A program made the translations under genes and the position numbers. Under the pieces are notes generated by a model. It had not been told where the DNA came from. It did no database searches and was given only the letters and a program-made list of their open reading frames with translations. 64,000 bases of DNA from Selaginella moellendorffii (taxonomy: Eukaryota; Streptophyta; Lycopodiopsida; Selaginellales; Selaginellaceae): NCBI RefSeq assembly GCF_000143415.4, contig NW_003314380.1, positions 147,613 through 211,612 of the forward strand, written 5' to 3'. Position 1 is the stretch's first letter, and each line of letters begins with the position of its first letter. This document shows, one piece after another, positions 21,298-32,179 of the stretch.

Positions 21298-22292
21298 TTA
21301 CTGAGGATCGCTGTGGGGACTACCAGGAAGAGATGAGGTTTTTTTGATTGGATAAGGAGCAGTCGATGCGCATCTGGTGGAGAAGAAGAGAAAGAAATGA
21401 CTTCTTTTATCTGGCTGGCAAGAAAAAATGAACGAAGCAACTAGTTACCTTTCTTTTCTCTTCTCCAGGAACCTTTGGAGAGAGGCTTTTCTAGCTTGTG
21501 GCAGTGCTGCGCAGTGATGAAACGTTTGGAGCTTGAAATAGCGAAGCAAGAATTTACCTGAACATTTTGAGTTTGACGAGGAGCTCTGGGATATGTTGTT
21601 GGCGGAGAGCAGTAGATTTACTGCAGCGGCGGCTGTTTCCGAGCTACCAGATGCCACGCTCCCGGCCAGAAGCATTATAGCTTGAGCCTAGAACATACAG
21701 TGGTCAAGAAAATCGAAATAGAGTAAGAAGCAAAACTTACCTTATCGATAGGCATGCTTTCGTACACGGCCACTTTGCCATCGTATAACATTGTAAACTC
21801 TCCAGAGAACGCTGGCTGTTTTGGTGTTGGAGGCGACGAAGACGACGACGGCGGTCCGAGAGAAAGTGAAAGATCACCCGTCTTATCCGTGTTATGCGGA
21901 AGATTTGGAGTGAGCTTTAGAAGCACGCTCTGGCCTTGATTTTCAGTTGTTTTGTAATGGCTCCAAGGGCGAAGAGACCATCTTCCAGGATTACAAACGC
22001 CTGCAACGGTGAGAATAAGCGTCCAAAGGGCAGAAATTTCTGAAAGCTTACCAGCGGTCATGTAGCTTTGCATGAATCCAAATCCCTGTCTGGAACTCAA
22101 CGCGTGCTCCGCATTGCGGCTACTGGATGCGCTTCCAAACGCTGCAGCGAGTTGGAAACCTGTCTGCCTGCTCATCTGCTGGAGTCGGGAAAGAGAAGCT
22201 GCTTCACCATCTCCATCCAATTGGAGAGAAACTCGAGAACCATTTGCCGCTCCACCGGAGAGATCTCTCGTCGATTCCATACCACTGGCCAT
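21298..22292 (-). CDS. JAZ: JAZ (TIFY) jasmonate-signalling repressor
   Basis: Five exons with consistent phases: 22052-22292, 21741-22000, 21558-21687, 21449-21506, 21298-21373, giving 254 residues. Start MASGMESTRDLSGG. Exon 2 carries an EAR-type repressor motif (DLSLSLG) and the TIFY region (FTMLYDGKVAVYESMPIDK), completed in exon 3 by AQAIMLLAG. Exon 4 holds the Jas motif (LPQARKASLQRFLEKRKER) and exon 5 its end (APYPIKKTSS). JAZ proteins bind MYC-type factors, recruit TOPLESS co-repressors by NINJA or an EAR motif, and are degraded through COI1 on hormone binding to the Jas degron. The TIFY core is TMLYDG rather than TIFYxG. The Jas motif sits across three exons, so retained introns could yield stable forms. 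Confidence 0.9.
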
Positions 22293-22837
22293 TGCAAACA
22301 CCTCGCCTGCTAAAGCTTCAACTAGGTAGTATCTCCCCCCAGTTTATGTCTCGAACAACGACCAGACCTGGAAATCTGAGAGAGTACAGGGACTGCCTTT
22401 CTTTTGAGGAACATCCATAGCCAGATGTGTGGTGCGGATCACTTTGAAGTTCAAAGGCTATACAGATGTGCGCAGACGTAGACGGGTGAATGTCCTCATG
22501 TACAAACAAGAAAATAATTCACTGACCTGAGGGTACCACATGCTTATACGCTCACAAAATTCACAGCACACGATCGTCGTAATCAAAGCAATCCATGCTT
22601 TCCCCGTGCCATCAACATCGCATGTCTGTAAGGAAATTCACAAGAAAACAAAAGTCAGAACCGCTTAAATAGTTGTAATGGGAAACATACCTACAACCAC
22701 GTTGTGCCCACCGCGGCAAGCTCGGAAACAACTCTGAAAATAAGTGCCACTCTCGTCGCATAAACAACTCAATAAAGCTCGGTACCTTTCTTTGCAAAAG
22801 CGCTTGTCCAGCTTGAAACGAGTGTCGAGGAACACAC
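22293..22837. other. Region between JAZ start and NLR stop
   Basis: About 540 bases. It must contain the JAZ promoter/leader and the NLR 3' end, as both genes read leftward. A minus-strand open frame at 22612-22896 crosses the NLR stop in another frame and has no supporting feature. Confidence 0.4.
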
Positions 22838-25224
22838 TTATGCCAGAGAAAAGCTGTCGTCGAAGAACGCTGCATGCCTCTCCGGCATCTTGTCATACAG
22901 GTTTGATCGCCGGAAAGTGTCGACGATGGTTGATCCTCCTTCCAGATAGCGCTCTCTTAAGACGTTGAGCTCCTTCATGCCGCACCCCGCAAACTCGTCA
23001 AAGTCGGATCTGATGTGCTGGACCATCATCGCCCCCAGGCCCGCCGAGAACATACGATCCACTACGTCCTGTCCACCGGCTTCGGCGATCGCAATCAAAG
23101 CGTCCATCGCACTGCTTCCCACAAAGTTCCGCGTGGTCTTTGAAGAAGGATCCAGCAGCTTAACCAGCTCGTCGATGGGCATAATTCGCAGAGTTTCTTG
23201 AGCGTTCTCGGCAGCGGAAATAAACGTTGCCAGCTTCTTCAAGACGTGAACCATGCTCGACAGTGAGTCATCGTCGGGCTTCAGAAGTTGCCGGATATGA
23301 TGAATTATTCCAGTGTCTATAAAACTGCTCAAGTTGTACTCCCAGTCGCTTGGAGTATAGTAGTTTGCGATGAAGCGGAGAGCCGACTGTGCTGCCTTTC
23401 CTCCGGGAACAAGTTCCGGAATAAGTCTCGGGATCCCGGGCCCCAGAAGTAGAACGAATGACTGGCTAGTCTCCGACCAGTCTTGATACGTCTTGCAAAG
23501 GGAGCACAGGTTTATAGTCGCGTCGAAAACGCTAGCCTGTAGAGCTTCGTTCCTTGACCCGAGGATCCTGAGAAGAGCATCCCCTGCCATTTTTCTCGGT
23601 CTTTCTTTCCCGTATCTATAAAGCCACGGAGCTACTGTGGCTAGCTCTATGGAGGAGTCCGGAAGTTTCAGGAGTTCCAAGCGTTCGTGGTCTTTCTCGG
23701 CAAGGTAGAGAGCGACCATGTCGTGAATAATGTAGCTGTAGGACGACTTATGCTTGCCGATCAAAGAGCCTTTCAGAAGAGCACCTATAGCCAGCCGAAA
23801 AGTTCCTTGCAGCCCAAGAGCACGCCACATTTCTTCGAGACATGGCTCTGGAATTGGTTCCACCCATGATAGTGCAGCAAAAGCGGTGAAAAACTCCCTC
23901 GTCTCCTTTTCCATCGCCTTCAGGCTAAACTCGAGGGAACCAAACACAGTAGCGGCGTTTGATACGTCGTAGTCCATGAGATCCTTGTTTGGAACAGGGG
24001 CTCGGCTGGCATAAATCGAAAGATCGTTAATTGCCTGAAGCCATTGCTCGTGCCTGGATTCTCCTTCCAGAGCCTGACCGATCACAGTGACTGTGAGAGG
24101 ATGATGTCCGCAACGATGTAGGAGTTCGTCAGCAAGTTCCTGAGAATACTCGTTAACAGCCGAAAGATTAAAAGGAAAAACTATACTTGTACCGGTAAGT
24201 CTTGCACTTGGCTGTGGTGCCGTAGGATTTCTTTTCCAACTTGAGCGACGTCTTCCTTCGTTACCTCCACTTTGTCAACGTCACTCGAAACCATCGCATA
24301 TAGCCTTGTTGTCACCAGGTACTTACACTGATTCCCCTGGAGTTTCATGAACCGGATCACCACGTCTGCCTCCCACACATCGTCAACGATGATCAAGTAG
24401 TTCTTCTCCTTGAGCGTCTCCTCTAAGATAACGAAGGCTTCTTTCAAGCTTATGCCGTCGAGGTCGTGCTTCTTATAGCCCAGCTGCGTCCGTAGGAGGT
24501 GAACAATCTTCTCAGCAAAGTCTTTCTGGTACTCTTTAGTGTTGTTTCCCAATGCAGCTCTGCTACACCCATAGCCAAGCAAAACTTTCAAGCTGCCGTC
24601 TACGAATCTCGTTGGCAGAGAGCTTGCTCCCACAAAATGAGCAAGCGATGACTTCCCGATACCAGAGAGGCCGTGCACGAGGACAACCTTGTGAGGGCTG
24701 CTCGCGAGAAGATCGCACACCTCCTGGACTTTAGAGCGCAATGGCTGGTAGCCATCCTCTGGTTGCAAAGTTAAGTAAGATGGTAGTCCTTGAGCGTACC
24801 TCTCCATGGCCTCTTCGATGCTGACTGGAACATTTTGCTGCTCAAACCATTTCTGCAGCTGGGATTCCATGGAGTATGCGATTCTCAGCAGCTCGTCCCC
24901 GACAGCTGCTGACCAGCAGCACGCCATGACCCGTGTCAATCCTTTCCTGGAAGTGAGCCTCTCGGCCTTTCCTACCTCAGTGCTAAACTCCTGGACAAGC
25001 TCACGTAAATCTCGAAGCCTGGCCCGAAACTCGTCATTGTGAAGCTTGTTCGCGTACTTCTTCTCTGTCTTGGTCACGGAGCTCTCTAGCTGGGTCACTA
25101 ACCTCTTCAAGTTCTGAAAGTTCGATGGCGCCTCATCTAGATTCACAGACGCGTCCTTGAGAGCCTTCACACCTTGAATGAAGCTTGTGATGACGCTGCT
25201 TGCGAGCACTGCCGCGTCCGCCAT
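22838..25224 (-). CDS. NB-ARC protein with helical/armadillo-like C-terminus (NLR-like)
   Basis: Two exons, 24193-25224 and 22838-24139, joined by a 53-base intron in phase 0; about 777 residues from ATG 25222-25224. Residues 1-130 look like an all-helical bundle (SSVITSFIQGVKALKDASVN; LRELVQEFSTEVGKAERL), not TIR. The NB-ARC part has the P-loop HGLSGIGKSSLA (185-195), kinase-2 LIIVDDVW (277-284), KYLVTTR (301-307) and a GLPL-like CGHHPLTVTVIG just after the intron. The last 350 residues have no LRR pattern; they are Leu/Ala-rich helices resembling armadillo repeats (AAQSALRFIANYY; SSMVHVLKKLATFISAAENA; SSAMDALIAIAEAGGQDVVD). NB-ARC proteins are ATP-switch immune receptors; the role of this non-LRR form is not known. 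A broken copy of its 3' end lies at 20331-20603. Confidence 0.85.
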
Positions 25225-25243
25225 CGCTCAGGAGCTCTTGCAT

Positions 25244-26119
25244 CTACCGGAAACTCGGGGGGCTTCGACGAAATGACGCTGCCTTGGTTGACCCATGTAC
25301 GGTAGAGACTAGCCAGCCGTCCAAAACTCCTTGGCGCAAGCCTTTCCTGCGTTTTCTTCCAGCTCTCGGGCATACCCAGCCACCACCCTCGAGACTATCT
25401 TCTTCGGGTGAAGGATCAATTCGTGTTGCATGACTATCGTTACTGTCGTGGTTTTTCTCTCCCCTTCGCATCATCCCCGTCACTAGATCCGACTTATCGT
25501 TCTTGCCTCGAGTATCCACCACTTCCTCTAACTCGGCCTCATTTACTACCATGATTCCGTGCGAGCAATCCTTTGCTTGAGTTTCCACCACTCCCACTAC
25601 ATCCGGTCTGTGTTCGTCGAGAGTTTTTAAAGCTTTTGCATCGTCAATCGCTTCCAAGCTAGCTCGGCTACTATCTGGATTTTTCGCACCAGTCGCCTAG
25701 AACAAAAACATAAAGAGAAAACTTAGAAGCAACACAAACACACAAGAACCTCATACCTGTGAGTAAGTGTCCTCCTTTTGTAGGCCTGGACCACTAGTCT
25801 CTTTTTCTTTTTCTTTTTCTTCTTCTTCTTCGGAATTGCCAGGATCGGTAAAATCTCTCCGCAAGCACTCTCGATCATCTTCTATTTCCTCGTCGTCTAT
25901 CTGTTCCTCCCTACTTCCTGCAGGGATTTCTAGCAAATTCTTGTTCGAAGAGTGTGATTGTCCTCTATCTCCCTCAAAATCTTGCGAATAATCTAGAGAA
26001 GAAGCCACATTGTAGCGAGGAGGCGAGAATAGATCTATCAAGGCCTCCGTGCCAAGGCATGAAAGAGGATCGCGGAGATATCTCTCATCTGTGAATCCAG
26101 AAATGCTATCCGGCTCCAT
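25244..26119 (-). CDS. Hypothetical acidic protein
   Basis: Two exons, 25757-26119 and 25244-25696, phase 0, about 271 residues. Start MEPDSISGFTDERYLRDPLS. Very acidic centre with a Glu/Lys run (EEEEEKEKEKE) at the end of exon 1, and a basic C-terminal part (GRKRRKGLRQG). No domain recognised. The stop lies only 19 bases before the ATG of the NLR gene on the same strand, so either the NLR leader is very short, or the last exon of this gene is spliced differently. Divergent start from the RRM gene, with about 180 bases between the two ATGs. Confidence 0.55.
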
Positions 26120-26298
26120 ATTTCCGTCGATCCTAGCTCAACATACGGGTAAAACGATCACTGCTTGGGCGCCATTCTCTTCCTCTACGCGAAGAGCCCT
26201 ACAACGCTATGTCAGTACGTGGCACAATCCCACTGGCTTATTTGGGGTTTATCACTTTTTTAGGGTTCATAGGGTTAGGGTTTAAGGTAGCGCCCACA
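26120..26298. promoter_or_regulatory. Divergent promoter with telo-box-like repeats
   Basis: Between two opposite gene starts. Close to the plus-strand gene lie TTTTTAGGGTTCATAGGGTTAGGGTTTAA-type words (three TAGGGTT copies at about 26255-26284), which match the plant telo-box AAACCCTAA found in promoters of translation and RNA-processing genes. Binding is inferred from the motif only. Confidence 0.5.
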
Positions 26299-28393
26299 AT
26301 GCTCAAGCAGGTGATTGCGCGCGGCGTTATACAATCCGCGCCGATCTTGCTGCGACGATCCACATTCGCGCGAAACCTCTCCCAGTCTGCCGGTAAGATC
26401 AAGAATGCGCATTTTTCTTCCGCGATTTCACAGGCATGCTCACACTTCCCAGCTGCATTGCAAGAGCCGGCGGCAGCGGCAGTGGACAAGAATGCGGCGA
26501 TTCGCGAGGAGAGGATTTTGCGCATGGAGGCCTATGTCCGCAAGTAAGCTCCGTTTTTTTTCTAGAATCTGGAGAATGTAGCTAAACGTTTCGTTAGGCA
26601 TTGGGCCGAGAAAGGATGTCTTCCAAAAGCTTACATCCTGACAAAACAGTTTGGCGGAGCTAGAACAATCGCCCCCAAGGTGCTGGAACGCCTAGAGCCG
26701 GAGCTAAATAAGAACGGCGTTCCGGACGCTGCTGCTAGTTCTAAGCCAGCGACGGCTTCCAAGTCATCGCCAGCTTCAACGCAAAAGGCTTCTAGCGACG
26801 GTCCAGCCAACATGAGTGTAGCAACTTCGACTTCTCATATTGCGGCTAGTACTCCCTCTCCTGGTTCAAGCACGCCGTTAAGCTCCAAAGCGACGAGTTC
26901 AGAAACAGGCGTGAAGGATCAGGGAAAGAAGGAGGTCCAAGCAGCAGCGGAAGTAAAAGAACCGGCCTTCAGTTTGTGGGAGAAGCTCCACAGCATTGCA
27001 TCGGCGAAAGCGACTCCAACGCGTCCGTCTCAAGCGCCATCGGCTCGGCCTGCTATCACGCCGCCGCCGCCTCCAAGGCAGTCAGCTGCATGTGACTCAA
27101 CTGAAGAAGACGATAGCGAAAGTGAGAGCAGCGACAGTGAGGTGGATTTGCCGGCGGGGTCCGAGGACAAGAATCCAGCACAACCTTTGTTTCGAAGTGA
27201 TTTGCAACCGAGGCATGGATTATACATAAAGTTCCTCGCTCCTCAAGCGACAGAGTCGGATGTCAAGGCCGCTTTTCGGAGCTGTGGAGACATTCATAGG
27301 ATCCAAATCGTTCGAAGTCGAAATCCTGGCGCAAAGTACATCTATGGTTTTGTGGATTTCACGGTAAGTACTATAGAAGCTCCACGCTTTTGTTCTAATC
27401 ATTCAACTTATTGACAGACTGAAGAGGCACTGAACTCTGCGCTGAAAAAGGAGATCATTATCAGGGGCATCAAAGTTCAAACCGAAACTTCAAAGAACGG
27501 AGCTCCGAAAGAGAAACAACAGAAGCAAGAGTCTGACTCGGACGATGACGCTGCAAAGTCGAACAAAAACAAAACAAGCTTAGCAGTTACAAAGACTATG
27601 GACGATCTGGCCTTGCCCCCCGAAAAGAGGCGATGCACTCTAGCCCTCGAGAGCATACCGCATGCAAGCCTTCCTCAGATCATCGATGCCTTGGGGCAGT
27701 ATGGAGAAGTCGTCAACTCACAGACAAAGCATAGCTCTGGCGGAAACACGACTGCGTACGTTGAATTCAAGGTACTTTTGTCTGCCATTCTTTCTATCCG
27801 ACTTGCTGGAGCCTTACACCTGTTCTTTTCGTTTTTGTTGCAGAGCGAGATAGAAAAGGATACCGCTTTGGCAGCTTCTAAAGTGATCCTTGGTGGGAAA
27901 TCCCTGAAACTGACCAGAGTCGATATTCCTCTAACGACAGTAGTAAGGCTATCTAATATCCCAGCAGATGCACGTGAAAAGATCGCGAGCAGCTATAAAT
28001 CTTACGGACAAGTCGACAAGGTTGATCCCCGGATGGATGGCGTCGTGGACATTTATTACAGTGCGTCTGAGATCAAAAACATGGCGAAAATCCTGGACAA
28101 GTAAGGCTTTTTCTATTTGTTTGTGCGTGCGTTTGCTTCGATTTGCTAATGTGCGTTGTCTGCTCAGGTTGAACGGATTGCACGTAAGTAGAAGAAAGCT
28201 GCGAGCGATGCCTGCTCCAATAAGCTATCCAAAAACAATGGCGGAGCTCGCTGGTACGCCGCAGGGATTGAAGTGGCTCGAGTCGCAAAGGGAGCTCGTG
28301 AGGAAGAACTTGGAGATCTCTCTTGCGAAAGCAGCCATGTATAGCCGGGATTTCGAGCAGCTCCTCACGACGACGTCAGTTCCAGCCAAGTAG
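26299..28393 (+). CDS. RNA-binding protein with RRM-type domains, possibly mitochondrial
   Basis: Exons 26299-26543, 26598-27363, 27418-27771, 27844-28100 and 28168-28393; 615 residues, all phases consistent. The N-terminus (MLKQVIARGVIQSAPILLRR) is basic and acid-free, like a mitochondrial presequence. Then YVRKHWAEKGCLPKAYILTK and FGGARTIAPKVLE, a block I associate with a plant RRM protein group. After a long Ser/Ala/Pro/Lys linker come RRM-like folds: GLYIKFLAPQATESDVKAAF with YIYGFVDFT, and CTLALESIPHASLPQIIDAL with TTAYVEFK, and perhaps a third (TVVRLSNIPADAREKIASSY). RNA-binding role is inferred from the domains. An in-frame ATG exists 90 bases upstream but would put a hydrophobic segment first; I chose 26299. 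Confidence 0.8.
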
Positions 28394-29255
28394 ATCGCCT
28401 CCAATTGAGTCAAGGTATAGAAAAACGCTCGAGATTTTTTGTTCTTTCTTCCTCTTTGTCTTGGAAGTTTGCTCGCCATAAATCCGGGCTTGCAGGTAGT
28501 GGAGCAAGCAATCAATCGAACGCAGACACTGACCACGAAGTAAATCGAGAAGAGTTTTTTTTTTTTGTCCTTTAAATTGCTCTAAAGTTTTGGCGTCTTT
28601 TTAAGCTGCGCATCGAAGAGCTATTAGAAGAGAAGAATGTGATAGCAACCTTTGCAAGATAAATCGTTTTCAAAGGTATGATAGTCGTCGGAACCATATA
28701 GTCGTCTTTAAATATGTGGAGGTATCTATCCCATGGTCAGTCCAGTATGTAGTGTACCGCATGAGTTATATCTCGTGGCACTATTCATCTTAGTATTCCT
28801 GGTTTTGAGTTATTGGCGGACGTGTACCGGCGGGTACCGACGTTTAGTTTGCTCTGGTTAACATGGTAAAAATAGTTTCAGTTTCTCTTAAGTCGGCCTG
28901 GGTAAATGTAGATTTCTTTCTTAAGAATGGGACTGACAAATCTGCCATGGCAGCAGTTCCCACAGGTATGGCTCTACATGACTTTCAAATTTCCAAGGAT
29001 TAGTCTTAAGCAATCATATTTGATTAGTTGTTTGAAGAACAATATAGTTGCGGTGCAGCTAGAAAGCGACTGATTTTGATTTTGGATCCTAAGCATGGGG
29101 CGTTCGTATAATACAGGATCGTTTACGGTCTACGATACGGCGTTTCTGGCGGTCACGGGCCCTGTGCATAGCTATGCCTGGTGGGGAATTAGTTTTCTAG
29201 GTAGAGTAGGGTTTGGACCGATCGACCCTGCGCATCTTCGGCATTTCGAGCGCGA
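28394..29255. other. Intergenic region
   Basis: About 860 bases holding the 3' end of the RRM gene and the promoter of the dynein light chain gene. No supported gene. The first 250 bases contain pyrimidine runs and may be transcribed 3' sequence. Confidence 0.45.
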
Positions 29256-30932
29256 ATGGGATCGGTGGATGGAGATTATTGTGTAGAATCGAAGAAATCG
29301 GCAGTGGCGGGGGGAGGATCGAGCGCCACGGCCACGGCGGCGGCGAGCAGAGGCGCGCGGCGGAGCCTGGCCAAGGATCTCAAGGATCAAGAGCCCTACT
29401 CCCCGCGGCTCTTCACCAAGAAGCAGCTGCTCCTCCTCCAGCAGCAGCGGCAGTACCAGTTCTTGGAAGATCATCATCGCCAGCAGCATTCCCAGCAGCA
29501 GCAGCAAGCGCCAGTCAATCTTCTCAACTCGAGAAGGGTTTATCCCTCTTCCTCCTCCTCCAGGCAGCTCCTCCTGCGCAATGCGGCGGATTTCGACAGC
29601 TCCAGCCATGGATCACCGCTCGTTCTTCCCCGCAAGGTCCCCAAGAAGATGGTCGTGGATGAGAAGCAGCTGGCCATGAAGCTCCTCCGGGCAAGGAATC
29701 TCGTCTCTTGCTCCTCCACCTCTTCCTCTTCTTCCTCGTCGGAGAATGCATCGCTCAGGGCATCGGCCGAGGGTGGGGATATTTTGCCCAGATCCTCGCT
29801 CGATATTCCGAGGAGGAGCTTGCTATCGGGCTATGGCGGCGCTAGAAGCCAGCAGATTCACTCCCTCGTCCGCCAAAAATCAGTGTCCTCCAGTAGCAGC
29901 AGCCTAGAGAACGCCGGCGCCGAGGAGAAGATCAAGGCATTGTCGAGCGGGACGATGGTGATGTCTTGCTCGGGGCGGAGCTCCGACGCCGAGGAGAGCA
30001 CCAGTGGCAGCAGCGTGGTGAGGATGATCATGGGAAGAAATGGAAATGGTGGATATGCGAGGAGAGCGCACCACCACATCCCCCCTACTGCTCCTCCAGC
30101 GCCACCTCCAGTGGCTCCAATGCTCTTGCGATCGGCGTCGTGTTCTTCCGCGATGTCGAGCTCTTCCAGCTTGAGCAAACTGGTAAGGTTGAAAGCCGCG
30201 GATATGGGCGTGACGATGCAAGAGCACGCCTTCTACTGCGCGAACCAGGTGCTGGACGCCATGGACAAGCTGCATTGTAAGAGAGTGGCTTGGACGCTCA
30301 AGAAGGTATGCTCTTTTTCTTTATGTTCTTCGTGTGTTCTTCCCATTCTCGAGTCAGTGCGTGGATTAGTTCTTAAGAGTTGTTTGCATCATGTCGACTG
30401 CATTTTTTTTTCCTCGCTCTCTGTTGTGCTCTCTGGCATTGTTCTTCATTCAAACGATCGCCTTCTTGTGCGATTCTTTGACGTTTTCTTTTCCCTTCTT
30501 TTCTTTTGTGTTCCAGAGTTTTTGGCTGCTTTCGATTGCACTTTGGTATTCTCGCTCCATTGTTTATTTCTCTCCAGATTCTCAGTCTTGCGATCATCAG
30601 TCGTGTTTAATTACTGGGCTCTCTCTCTCTCTCTCTCTATCGGCGTGTGCGTGTTCATGCGATTCCTTTTTCCTCGGTTGTTTAATGTTTCTGGTCAGAT
30701 CTTTCTTTTTTCTCGAGTCTTCGCTCATCGCTTCCCAGTCAAACTTATGCTTTTGCTTTTGTTTTCTTGGTAGGAATTTGACAAGGCATACGGGCCAGCA
30801 TGGCACTGCATTGTGGGGACGAGCTTTGGATCTTATGTGACACACTCGGTCGGTGGCTTCCTCTACTTTTCTATTGGCAAAGTTTCTGTTCTACTTTTCC
30901 AAACGGCCGTGGAACTGATAGAACATCACTGA
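29256..30932 (+). CDS. LC8-type dynein light chain with long Ser/Gln-rich N-terminal extension
   Basis: Exons 29256-30305 and 30774-30932; intron of 468 bases, long for this window. 402 residues. The last 90 residues are an LC8 domain: [60 protein letters not shown] and [18 protein letters not shown]8 is a dimeric hub that binds short linear motifs and was first found in dynein motors. The first 310 residues are low in order: poly-Ser, poly-Gln, His and basic patches, with no other domain. Such extended LC8 proteins occur in land plants, where they need not act with dynein; in a plant with flagellate sperm a dynein link is possible. Start ATG chosen as the first in frame after a stop. Confidence 0.85.
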
Positions 30933-31640
30933 AGAAGAAGAAGAAAACAGCTCACTCACTCGTTTCCAACAACACCAAGGCAAAAGATAAAAGAAAGGAT
31001 TTGTTTGAGGACAGATTCAGATCATCGCAGGCTTTAACTTTTGCTTCGACTCTTTTTGTTCCAGAGGTTGAAGTTTGAGGCCTGGATCTGGACGTGATCT
31101 GGATCGAGAGAGCGAGCGAGCGAGTGTGGTTTGTTCGTTTCTTTTTCCTAGCTAGGATTGATTGATCTAATCTTGTGTTGGTTCATAGTTTCAGGAAAGC
31201 TGTAACCTAAGAATGTACAGGAAAGAACAGACCCAAGACTTTCGTGTCACATCCTCTCTCGTGTCAACATTGGTTGCAATTTCGACGTCCAACATATCTT
31301 GCATCATTCTCTTCGGTCAGTAAGTCACTTCCGTCAGTCACTCCTTCGATCCTCACTCATGCATGACTAGATTTTTCTTGTCGCTCGGGAAAGCCCAGGA
31401 ATCTCGAGCGCGTCATTATCGCCAAGCCAAACTCAACGAGTTTCGCTGAGTCCTGACTGAAAGCACAGTTTCTTAAGTCTCGTCATTCATACGTTTTCGG
31501 TCATGATGATCCTGGTTTTGCTTTGTGTGTTGTTAAGTGTTGCTTGCAAGTTGGTAGTCTAAGCTTATCCGACGAGATCATTGAAACTTCCTCTTGTTAT
31601 AATCCTGGGAAAGAATTGTCGCTCCTCGTTTCCAGATCGA
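30933..31640. other. Intergenic region between convergent genes
   Basis: About 700 bases between the stops of the dynein light chain gene and the SPP-like gene, which read towards each other. Both 3' untranslated regions must lie here. A purine repeat (GAGAGAGCGAGCGAGCGAG) lies near 31106-31124. No gene seen. Confidence 0.45.
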
Positions 31641-32143
31641 TCAGACCACGTCCAGCTGTGATTTGTCGCTCAGCCTGCTGGATCCATTCCAGAGCTCGTT
31701 AAAGTCGCCTCTCATCCAGGCGCAGAGCATCACGGGTCCTAAAGTCGACGGTACCTTCCCAAGGATGGAAAAGAAAAAAGATCACCACAGCGCAAGGATG
31801 GCGTTGAAAAGAGATCTTACTTACCAGGTAGAGAAGCGCTGGTTGTGCCGAGTGAGTTAGCAAACCTGCTGCTAAGGCACAGATCAAACCGATGGTATAA
31901 CCGCACTGAGCGTACCATGTGTACTTGTGCTGGTTTTTGGGCGACGGTAACTCCGAGCCCCGGGCTTTGGTGCTCTTGCGGTGATCAAAGCACACCACCA
32001 GTGCCACCAACATGCCTGGAATTGCCTGAAAGCACAGATCTCTTGTGAGTAGACTAAACAAAAGAAATAAACAAAAGAAAACAAGTCTAGCGATCTTAGA
32101 GGAACGAAGAGCATCAGAAAAGATCCAGAGTCAGAATCCAAGA

Positions 32144-32179
<36 letters not shown>

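Noticed and set aside
25224-25244. Fusion of the acidic hypothetical protein with the NLR
   Set aside because: An in-frame TGA stands just before the NLR ATG, so a fusion would need an unseen intron.
30618-30640. CT microsatellite as regulatory site
   Set aside because: Lies inside the dynein light chain intron; probably a simple repeat only.
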